This document shows, one piece after another, positions 37,101-49,100 of a stretch of DNA of 64,000 bases. Each line of letters opens with the position of its first letter. Position 1 is the first letter of the stretch. The stretch comes from Nematostella vectensis. Taxonomy: Eukaryota; Cnidaria; Anthozoa; Actiniaria; Edwardsiidae. Position numbers and translations under genes: made by a program. The stretch covers positions 13,075,181 through 13,139,180 of the forward strand of contig NC_064036.1 of NCBI RefSeq assembly GCF_932526225.1, read 5' to 3'. The notes under the pieces are model-generated. The model did no database searches and was not told where the DNA came from. It worked only from the letters and a program-made list of their open reading frames with translations.

Positions 37101-40100
37101 GTCTTACCTCAAGTGGAGCCACTAGGTGGTTCTGTAAGTAATTATACTTACCCCAACATGTCTTACCTCAAGTGGAGGCATTGGGTGGTTTTGTAAGTAA
37201 TTATTCTTACCCCAGCACGTCTTACCTCAAGTGGAGCCACTAGGTGGTTTTGTAAGGAATTATACTTACCCCAGCACATCCTACCTCAAGTGGTGCCACT
37301 GGGTGGTTCTTTAAGTAATTATACTTACCCCAGCACATCTTACCTCAAGTGGTGCCACTGGGTGGTTCTGTAAGTAATTATACTTACCCCAGCACGTCTT
37401 ACCTCAAGTGGAGGCACTAGGTGGTTCTGTTAGTAATTATACTTACCCCAGCACGTCCTACCTCAAGTGGTGCTACTGGGTGGTCCTGTAAGTAATTATA
37501 CTTACCCCAGCAGGTCTTACCTCAAGTGGAGCCACTAGGTGGTTCTGTAAGTAATTATACTTATCCCAGCACATCTTACCTCAAGTGGTGCCACTGGGTG
37601 GTTCTGTAAGTAATTATACTTACCCCAGCACGTCTTACCTCAAGTGGAGCCACTAGGTGGTTCTGTAAGTAATTATACTTACCCCAGCACGTCCTACCTC
37701 AAGTGGAGCCACTGGGTGGTTCTGTACGTAATCATACTTACCCCAGCACGTCTTACCTCAAGTGGAGCCACTAGGTGGTTCTGTACGTAATTATACTTAC
37801 CCCAGCACGTCCTACCTCAAGTGGAGCCACTGGGTGGTTCTGTAAGTAATTATACTTACCCCGGCACGTCCTACCTCAAGTGGAGCCACTGGGTGGTTCT
37901 GTAAGTAATTATACTTACCCCAGCACGTCCTACCTCAATTGGAGCCACTGGGTGGTTCTGTAAGTAATTATACTTACCCCAGCACGTCTTACCTCAAGTG
38001 GAGGCACTAGGTGGCTCTGTAAGTAATTATACTTAACCCAGCACGTCTTACCTCAAGTGGTGCCACTGGGTGGTTCTGTAAGTAATTATACTTACCCCAT
38101 CACGTCTTACCTCAAGTGGTGCCACTGGGTGGTTCTGTAAGTAATTATACTTACCCCAGCACGTCTTACCTCAAGTGCAGCCACTGGGTGGTTCTTTAAG
38201 TAATTATACTTACCTCAGCACGTCTTACCTCAAGTGGTGCCACTGGGTGGTTCTGTAAGTAATTATACTTACCCCAGCACGTCTTACCTCAAGTGGAGGC
38301 ACTAGGTGGTTCTGTAAGTATATTATACTTATCCCAACACGTCCTACCTCAAGTGGTGCCACTGGGTGGTTTTGTAAGTAATTATACTTACCCCAGCACG
38401 TCTTACCTCAAGTAGAGCCACTGGGTGGTTCTGTAAGTAATTATACTTACCCCAGCACGTCTTACCTCAAGTGGAGCCACTGGGTGTTTCTGTAAGTAAT
38501 TATACTTACCTAAGCACGTCTTACCTCAAGTGGAGGCACCGGGTGTTTCTGTAAGTAATTATACTTACCCCAGCACGTCTTACCTCAAGTGGAGGCACCG
38601 GGTGTTTCTGTAAGTAATTATACTTACCCCAGCAGGTCTTACCTCAAGTGGTGCCACTGGGTGGTTCTGTAAGTAATTATACTTAACCCAGCACGTCTTA
38701 CTTCAAGTGGGGCCACTAGGTGGTTCTGTAAGTAATTATACTTACCCCAGCACGTCTTACCTCAAGTGGTGCCACTGGGTGGTTCTGTAAGTAATTATAC
38801 TTAACCCAGCACGTCTTACCTCAAGTGGAGCCACTGGGTGGTCCTGTAAGTAATTATACTTACCCCAGCACGTCTTACCTCAAGTGCAGCCACTGGGTGG
38901 TTCTGTAAGTAATTATACTTACCCCAGCACGTCTTACCTCAAGTGGACCCACTGGGTGGTTCTTTAAGTAATTATACTTACCCCAGCACGTCTTACCTCA
39001 AGTGGTGCTACTGGGTGGTCCTGTAAGTAATTATACTTACCCCAGCAGGTCTTACCTCAAGTGGAGCCACTAGGTGGTTCTGTAAGTAATTATACTTACC
39101 CCAGCAGGTCTTACCTCAAGTGGTGCCACTGGGTGGTTCTGTAAGTAATTATACTTACCCCAGCAAGTCTTACCTCAAGTGGAGCCACTGGGTGGTCCTG
39201 TAAGTAATTATACTTAACCCAGCACGTCTTACTTCAAGTGGGGCCACTAGGTGGTTCTGTAAGTAATTATACTTACCCCAGCACGTCTTACCTCAAGTGG
39301 TGCCACTGGGTGGTTCTGTAAGTAATTATACTTAACCCAGCACATCTTACCTCAAGTGGAGCCACTGGGTGGTCCTGTAAGTAATTATACTTACCCCAGC
39401 ACGTCTTACCTCAAGTGCAGCCACTGGGTGGTTCTGTAAGTAATTATACTTATCCCAGCACGTCTTACCTCAAGTGGACCCACTGGGTGGTTCTTTAAGT
39501 GATTATACTTACCCCAGCACGTCTTACCTCAAGTGGTGCTACTGGGTGGTCCTGTAAGTAATTATACTTACCCCAGCAGGTCTTACCTCAAGTGGAGCCA
39601 CTAGGTGGTTCTGTAAGTAATTATACTTATCCCAGCACATCTTACCTCAAGTGGTGCCACTGGGTGGTTCTGTAAGTAATTATACTTACCCCAGCACGTC
39701 TTACCTCAAGTGGAGCCACTAGGTGGTCCTGTAAGTAATTATACTTACCCCAGCAGGTCTTACCTCAAGTGGTGCCACTGGGTGGTTCTGTAAGTAATTA
39801 TACTTACCCCAGCACGTCTTACCTCAAGTGGAGCCACTAGGTGGCTCTGTAAGTAATTATACTTACCCCAGCACGTCCTACCTCAAGTGGAGCCACTGGG
39901 TGGTTCTGTACGTAATCATACTTACCCCAGCACGTCTTACCTCAAGTGGAGGCACTAGGTGGTTCTGTTAGTAATTATACTTACCCCAGCACGTCCTACC
40001 TCAAGTGGTGCTACTGGGTGGTCCTGTAAGTAATTATACTTACCCCAGCAGGTCTTACCTCAAGTGGAGCCACTAGGTGGTTCTGTAAGTAATTATACTT

Positions 40101-43100
40101 ATCCCAGCACATCTTACCTCAAGTGGTGCCACTGGGTGGTTCTGTAAGTAATTATACTTACCCCAGCACGTCTTACCTCAAGTGGAGCCACTAGGTGGTT
40201 CTGTAAGTAATTATACTTACCCCAGCACGTCCTACCTCAAGTGGAGCCACTGGGTGGTTCTGTACGTAATCATACTTACCCCAGCACGTCTTACCTCAAG
40301 TGGAGCCACTAGGTGGTTCTGTACGTAATTATACTTACCCCAGCACGTCCTACCTCAAGTGGAGCCACTGGGTGGTTCTGTAAGTAATTATACTTACCCC
40401 GGCACGTCCTACCTCAAGTGGAGCCACTGGGTGGTTCTGTAAGTAATTATACTTACCCCAGCACGTCCTACCTCAAGTGGAGCCACTGGGTGGTTCTGTA
40501 AGTAATTATACTTACCCCAGCACGTCTTACCTCAAGTGGAGGCACTAGGTGGTTCTGTAAGTAATTATACTTACCCCAGCAGGTCTTACCTCAAGTGGAG
40601 CCACTGGGTGGTTCTGTAAGTAATTATATTTACCCCAGCACGTCTTACCTCAAGTGGTGCCACTGGGTGGTTCTGTAAGTAATTATACTTACCCCATCAC
40701 GTCTTACCTCAAGTGGTGCCACTGGGTGGTTCTGTAAGTAATTATACTTACCCCAGCACGTCTTACCTCAAGTGGTGCCACTGGGTGGTTCTTTAAGTAA
40801 TTATACTTACCTCAGCACGTCTTACCTCAAGTGGTGCCACTGGGTGGTTCTGTAAGTAATTATACTTACCCCAGCACGTCTTACCTCAAGTGGAGGCACT
40901 AGGTGGTTCTGTAAGTATATTATACTTATCCCAACACGTCCTACCTCAAGTGGTGCCACTGGGTGGTTTTGTAAGTAATTATACTTACCCCAGCACGTCT
41001 TACCTCAAGTAGAGCCACTGGGTGGTTCTGTAAGTAATTATACTTACCCCAGCACGTCTTACTTCAAGTGGAGCCACTGGGTGTTTCTGTAAGTAATTAT
41101 ACTTACCTAAGCACGTCTTACCTCAAGTGGAGGCACCGGGTGTTTCTGTAAGTAATTATACTTACCCCAGCACGTCTTACCTCAAGTGGAGGCACCGGGT
41201 GTTTCTGTAAGTAATTATACTTACCCCAGCAGGTCTTACCTCAAGTGGTGCCACTGGGTGGTTCTGTAAGTAATTATACTTAACCCAGCACGTCTTACTT
41301 CAAGTGGGGCCACTAGGTGGTTCTGTAAGTAATTATACTTACCCCAGCACGTCTTACCTCAAGTGGTGCCACTGGGTGGTTCTGTAAGTAATTATACTTA
41401 ACCCAGCACGTCTTACCTCAAGTGGAGCCACTGGGTGGTCCTGTAAGTAATTATACTTACCCCAGCACGTCTTACCTCAAGTGGTGCCACTGGGTGGTTC
41501 TGTAAGTAATTATACTTACCCCAGCACGTCTTACCTCAAGTGGAGCCACTAGGTGGTCCTGTAAATAATTATACTTACCCCAGCAGGTCTTACCTCAAGT
41601 GGTGCCACTGGGTGGTCCTGTAAGTAATTATACTTACCCCAGCACATCTTACCTCAAGTGGAGCCACTAGGTGGTCCTGTAAGTAATTATACTTACCCCA
41701 GCACGTCCTACCTCAAGTGGAGCCACTGGGTGGTTCTGTACGTAATCATACTTACCCCAGCACATCTTACCTCAAGTGGAGCCACCGTGTGGTTCTGTAA
41801 GTAATTATACTTACCCCAGCACGTCTTACCTCAAGTGGAGGCACTGGGTGGTTCTGTAAGTAATTATACTTATCCCAGCACATCTTACCTCAAGTGGTGC
41901 CACTGGGTGGTTCTGTAAGTAATTATACTTACCCCAGCACGTCTTACCTCAAGTGGAGCCACTAGGTGGTTCTGTAAGTAATTATACTTACCCCAGCACG
42001 TCCTACCTCAAGTGGAGCCACTGGGTGGTTCTGTACGTAATCATACTTACCCCAGCACGTCTTACCTCAAGTGCAGCCATCATGTGGTTCTGTAAGTAAT
42101 TATATTTACCCCAGCACATCTTACCTCAAGTGGAGCCACCGTGTGGTTCTGTAAGTAATTATACTTACCCCAGCACGTCTTACCTCAAGTGGAGGCACTG
42201 GGTGGTTCTGTAAGTAATTATACTTACCCCAGCACGTCCTACCTCAAGTGGAGCCACTGGGTGGTTCTGTAAGTAATTATACTTACCCCAGCACGTTTTA
42301 CCTCAAGTGGGGCCACTAGGTGGTTCTGTAAGTAATTATACTTACCCCAGCACGTCCTACCTCAAGTGGTGCCACTGGGTGGTTTTGTAAGTAATTATAC
42401 TTACCCCAGCACATCTTACCTCAAGTGGTGCCACTGGGTGGTCCTGTAAGTAACTGTACTTACCCCAGCACGTCTTACCTGAAGTGCAGCCACTGGGTGG
42501 TTCTGTAAGTAATTATACTTACCCCAGCACGTCTTACCCCAAGTGGAGCCATTGGGTGGTTCTGTAAGTAATTATACTTACCCCAGCACGTCTTACCTCA
42601 AGTGGTGCCACTGGGTGGTTCTTTAAGTAATTATACTTACCCCAGCACATCTTACCTCAAGTGGAGCCATTGGGTGGTTCTGTAAGTAATTATACTTACC
42701 CCAGCACATCTTACCTCAAGTGGTGCCACTGGGTGGTTCTTTAAGTAATTATACTTACCCCAGCACGTCTTACCTCAAGTGGTGCTACTGGGTGGTCCTG
42801 TAAGTAATTATACTTACCCCAGCAGGTCTTACCTCAAGTGGAGCCACTAGGTGGTTCTGTAAGTAATTATACTTACCCCAGCAGGTCTTACCTCAAGTGG
42901 TGCCACTGGGTGGTTCTGTAAGTAATTATACTTACCCCAGCAAGTCTTACCTCAAGTGGAGCCACTGGGTGGTCCTGTAAGTAATTATACTTAACCCAGC
43001 ACGTCTTACTTCAAGTGGGGCCACTAGGTGGTTCTGTAAGTAATTATACTTACCCCAGCACGTCTTACCTCAAGCGGTGCCACTGGGTGGTTCTGTAAGT

Positions 43101-46100
43101 AATTATACTTAACCCAGCACGTCTTACCTCAAGTGGAGCCACTGGGTGGTCCTGTAAGTAATTATACTTACCCCAGCACGTCTTACCTCAAGTGCAGCCA
43201 CTGGGTGGTTCTGTAAGTAATTATACTTACCCCAGCACGTCTTACCTCAAGTGGACCCACTGGGTGGTTCTTTAAGTAATTATACTTACCCCAGCACGTC
43301 TTACCTCAAGTGGTGCTACTGGGTGGTCCTGTAAGTAATTATACTTACCCCAGCAGGTCTTACCTCAAGTGGAGCCACTAGGTGGTTCTGTAAGTAATTA
43401 TACTAATCCCAGCACATCTTACCTCAAGTGGTGCCACTGGGTGGTTCTGTAAGTAATTATACTTACCCCAGCACGTCTTACCTCAAGTGGAGCCACTAGG
43501 TGGTCCTGTAAGTAATTATACTTACCCCAGCAGGTCTTACCTCAAGTGGTGCCACTGGGTGGTCCTGTAAGTAATTATACTTACCCCAGCACATCTTACC
43601 TCAAGTGGAGCCACTAGGTGGTCCTGTAAGTAATTATACTTACCCCAGCACGTCCTACCTCAAGTGGAGCCACTGGGTGGTTCTGTACGTAATCATACTT
43701 ACCCCAGCACATCTTACCTCAAGTGGAGCCACCGTGTGGTTCTGTAAGTAATTATACTTACCCCAGCACGTCTTACCTCAAGTGGAGGCACTGGGTGGTT
43801 CTGTAAGTAATTATACTTATCCCAGCACATCTTACCTCAAGTGGTGCCACTGGGTGGTTCTGTAAGTAATTATACTTACCCCAGCACGTCTTACCTCAAG
43901 TGGAGCCACCAGGTGGTTCTGTAAGTAATTATACTTACCCCAGCACGTCCTACCTCAAGTGGAGCCACTGGGTGGTTCTGTACGTAATCATACTTACCCC
44001 AGCACGTCTTACCTCAAGTGCAGCCATCATGTGGTTCTGTAAGTAATTATATTTACCCCAGCACATCTTACCTCAAGTGGAGCCACCGTGTGGTTCTGTA
44101 AGTAATTATACTTACCCCAGCACGTCTTACCTCAAGTGGAGGCACTGGGTGGTTCTGTAAGTAATTATACTTACCCCAGCACGTCCTACCTCAAGTGGAG
44201 CCACTGGGTGGTTCTGTAAGTAATTATACTTACCCCAGCACGTTTTACCTCAAGTGGGGCCACTAGGTGGTTCTGTAAGTAATTATACTTACCCCAGCAC
44301 GTCCTACCTCAAGTGGTGCCACTGGGTGGTTTTGTAAGTAATTATACTTACCCCAGCACATCTTACCTCAAGTGGTGCCACTGGGTGGTCCTGTAAGTAA
44401 CTGTACTTACCCCAGCACGTCTTACCTGAAGTGCAGCCACTGGGTGGTTCTGTAAGTAATTATACTTACCCCAGCACGTCTTACCCCAAGTGGTGCCATT
44501 GGGTGGTTCTGTAAGTAATTATACTTACCCCAGCACGTCTTACCTCAAGTGGTGCCACTGGGTGGTTCTTTAAGTAATTATACTTACCCCAGCACATCTT
44601 ACCTCAAGTGGAGCCATTGGGTGGTTCTGTAAGTAATTATACTTACCCCAGCACATCTTACCTCAAGTGGTGCCACTGGGTGGTTCTTTAAGTAATTATA
44701 CTTACCCCAGCACGTCTTACCCCAAGTGGAGCCATTGGGTGGTTCTGTAAGTAATTATACTTAACCCAGCACGTCTTACCCCAAGTGGAGCCATTGGGTG
44801 GTTCTGTACGTAATCATACTTACCCCAGCACGTCTTACCTCAAGTGGAGGCACTAGGTGGTTCTGTTAGTAATTATACTTACCCCAGCACGTCCTACCTC
44901 AAGTGGTGCTACTGGGTGGTCCTGTAAGTAATTATACTTACCCCAGCAGGTCTTACCTCAAGTGGAGCCACTAGGTGGTTCTGTAAGTAATTATACTTAT
45001 CCCAGCACATCTTACCTCAAGTGGTGCCACTGGGTGGTTCTGTAAGTAATTATACTTACCCCAGCACGTCTTACCTCAAGTGGAGCCACTAGGTGGTTCT
45101 GTAAGTAATTATACTTACCCCAGCACGTCTTACCTCAAGTGGAGCCACTGGGTGGTTCTTTAAGTAATTATACTTACCCCAGCACGTCCTACCTCAAGTG
45201 GAGCCACTAGGTGGTTCTGTAAGTAATTATACTTACCCCAGCACGTCTTACCTCAAGTGGAGCCACTGGGTGGTTCTGTAAGTAATTATACTTACCCCAG
45301 CACGTCCTACCTCAAGTGGAGCCACTAGGTGGTTTTGTAAGTAATTATATTTACCCCAGCACGTCTTACCTCAAGTGGTGCCACTGGGTGGTTCTGTACG
45401 TAATTATACTTAACCCAGCACGTCTTACCTCAAGTGGAGCCACTGAGTGGTTCTGTAAGTAATTATACTTACCCCAGCACGTCTTACCTCAAGTGGAGCC
45501 ACTGGGTGGTCCTGTAAGTAACTGTACTTACCCCAGCACGTCTTACCTCAAGTGGAGCCACTGGGTGGTTCTGTAAGTAACTATACTTACCCCAGCAAGT
45601 CTTACCTCAAGTGGAGCCACTAGGTGGTTCTGTAAGTAATTATACTTACCCCAGCACGTCTTACCTCAAGTGCAGCCACTGGGTGGTTCTGTAAGTAATT
45701 ATACTTACCCCAGCACGTCTTACCTCAAGTGCAGCCACTGGGTGGTTCTGTAAGTAATTATACTTACCCCAGCAAGTCTTACCTCAAGTGGAGCCACTAG
45801 GTGGTTCTGTAAGTAATTATACTTATCCCAGCACGTCCTACCTCAAGTGGTGCCACTGGGTGGTTCTTTAAGTAATTATACTTACCCCAGCACGTCTTAC
45901 CTCAAGTGGAGCCACTAGGTGGTTCTGTAAGTAATTATACTTACCCCAGCACGTCTTACCTCAAGTGGTGCCACTGGGTGGTTCTTTAAGTAATTATACT
46001 TACCCCAGCACGTCTTAACTCAAGTGGAGGCACTGGTGGTTCTGTAAATAACTAGGTTTTCTTGCAAGGTCTTTTGCCAACACATACAATAAAAATAAGT

Positions 46101-49100
46101 GAAGAAATGTAACAGTCTTCTTGTTTTACTGCTTTAAAGGGGCAGCGTCATAGTACTGCGCAAGTATTGGGTCAGTGTTTAATGTAGGCTTTTAATTGTC
46201 TACAAACAGTTGAACTTTAAGCTGTAAATGCTTTGTTAAAATAACATCAATATTTTATTGAAAACTATGTTTATTGACAGTCTGTAGTCATTTCCTTTTA
46301 ATTTAAGTCTCCCACATGTACCAAAGGCTCATAAGTCAATATTACAATTTGACTAAAATTCATTGTGTCTGGGCCGGAGAGCTATTGCGAAGCTCTCACA
46401 TGACACTGCCCCTTTAAGTGCAAGTTATGTTTGAGTTCAGTATATAAGAATGTTTGTGGTGTATAAATATACCAATTATAAAACATGTTGGCAGGGTCGT
46501 TCTCCAACTGGTTTGTCAGTGAAATGTCTGCTCATGTTTGTAAATTTTTGCATTAATTTGGTGACCTCTAAAAAAGGAAATGAAAAAAATGAAAATAGAA
46601 ATTGAAAGACACCTTCTTAGGCTAGGCGATGAAGAGATAAAAGCACAAATGTGTGTAGACTGGCCACTTTGCCTAACCCTTTGATGTTCACAAGAGATAT
46701 TTATTATTTCAGCTGGTTTTTGGTGGTTGTTTGGAAGCCAGAGCACAGAGGAGGAATCAGATCCACTACTAGCCAATCAGAGCTTGCTATTACTCTTAGT
46801 GCTTGTCAATCATTGTACACAAAGCAAGAAAAAGATGAACCCTTACCGTCTCGCCTTGTTCTCATTTGCTGATAGACAGGCTAAAGGTGAATTGGTCAAC
46901 TGCATGACTTATTGTCTTTTGCTCTGATGAAAGGGCTTATACTCCAATCATAAGTAAAGCTACTCTGTTTTCAACGAGTTTAAAATACATACAGTATTAA
47001 GCATGTGTTTCCTTTTTCCATATCTATTTCTTTGTCTCTGATCTCTCTCTTTATTTCAGCAAGTGGAGGTAAATCTCCAGATGAGAAGAGACGTGCAGAT
47101 CCGCCATTTTGTATAAACCTTGGATTGCTCTACACAACTATATGCAAGTATGTTTGCATGTTTATTTATGTATTGAATGGCAGGGGCATGGCAAGGGCAA
47201 TTCGCATTTACTGTGTCTTTGTGACTTTGGCTGCTTGTTTTTATGCCGTTTTATGATTATGTTGCTGCTTGTTGTGATGTCATTCTATGACTACAATTTG
47301 CTGCTTGTTTTCAGGGGTCTTATTAAGGACCAAACCACCTTGCTGCTCTACCTGATATTACACAGAAATCCTAATGTATCTTCATTTATACTATCCCGTA
47401 CTGATATTGACACACTAGTAAGTACACATATAATATTTCCAAATATCAAATGGTCTTTGTCATGTAAAGAGGGCATGGAAGGCTTCAATGATTTCTCTGA
47501 TCTATGCCCTCTGCCAGTTTGGTAGAATATATACTGTCTTCTTACATTCAATATCATGTTCAGCAAGTCCCCAAGGAAATGGTTTGAATGTTGACCAATT
47601 CAAAAACATCATTTTGTCATCAAGAACCTTTTATGATACACAGCCTAAATGACACTGTTGTCCTCAATGATGTATTTAATACATATTAAGTTGACAATAT
47701 TGTGTGATTTCCTGCCTATAATCAGAGAAATAAGGCTTCAACCCCAACCGCTAAGGCCCCCACCTCAGCACCCCCTTCAGTTTGTAGAATGGACCTCACA
47801 CTATTTCCACTAGCTCCAATCCGTTGAAGTTCACACTGTTTGATTGACAGGTAATACCTATACTAAAGCTGCTGTACAATGCTGAGGAGCAGAACGCCCA
47901 CCATATCTACATGTCCCTCATCATCCTACTCATCCTTAGCCAGGACGAGAACTTCAACAAATCTGTCCATGAACTGGTAAGTGGTTCCCTATAGTTCCCT
48001 TAAGTCTGATAACAACATCAACATTATACTGTGACACGTCTAAACACCAAACACCCACTTTCAAAAGCCATAACAGCTGTAGGATATAACAATTTAATGT
48101 ACTACTGTTAAATGTTTGATAAATAAATTTGTGTAAACTTGGGAAAGCAAGTCATTATATATTGTAGAACATGGCAGAAGTCCTTTTCAATTATAAAGAG
48201 AGCTTGAACTGCATAATCCTTAGTACCATACTAGGCCCATCCTATCATTCAAATAGGGAAACATCTATGTGACTATATGTGAACCTTAACGTCTTATCTG
48301 TTCTTGTTGTTTGTCAGGTTATCTCAAATATTCCATGGTACACAGAGAGAGTTATCACAAACATCACCCTGGGGGGACTCCTTGTGCTTGTTGTGCTGCG
48401 AACCATACAGTATAACATGACAAAGATGAGGGTAAGGTGGCTGAGACATTGACAAAACTGGGGGTGGTCACGCCCAAACTGGTCATTTCTTTATAATTTA
48501 AGAAAAAAATGGGTGGGTGGCCACCAGCCCCTATTGGTATAACTCCACCGAATGTCGTTTTTTAGCCAACACAAGGTTTAAAGTTTATGTAGGCAATAAG
48601 TGGTTGAAGTACCTACCACCATATATTCATGTGCTGCATGTATTTTCTATTTATAATAACTGCTACGAGTAAATTCTGGGTGTGTCATATTTTTAATGCT
48701 TGCATACTTTGTCTTCCAGGACAAGTATCTGCACACCAACTGCCTTGCCACTCTCGCTAACATGTCATCTCAGTTTCACGCACTCCACCCTTATGTCACA
48801 CAACGAATCGTCAGGTGAGCACATGACTTCGTCACAAACCCTTATGTCACACAACGAATCGTCAGGTGAGCACATGACTTCGTCACACACCCTTATGTCA
48901 CACAACGAATCGTCAGGTGAGCACATGACTTCGTCACACACCCTTGTGTCACACAACCAAAGCTGTAGCTTCATAATAATGTGCTTGGGACTGATTCTGT
49001 TTTCATGTTATTGTTTTTTATCATTCAATTTTTTTGTTTAGATTGACCTCATTCATTATGATTGCAGTTTGTATGCCTTGCTGTCGAAAAAGCATGCCAA

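Noticed and set aside
32137..46055. CRISPR-like regularly spaced repeats
   Set aside because: The repeat has no unique spacers, the DNA is eukaryotic, and the unit is explained by exon 6 and its donor.
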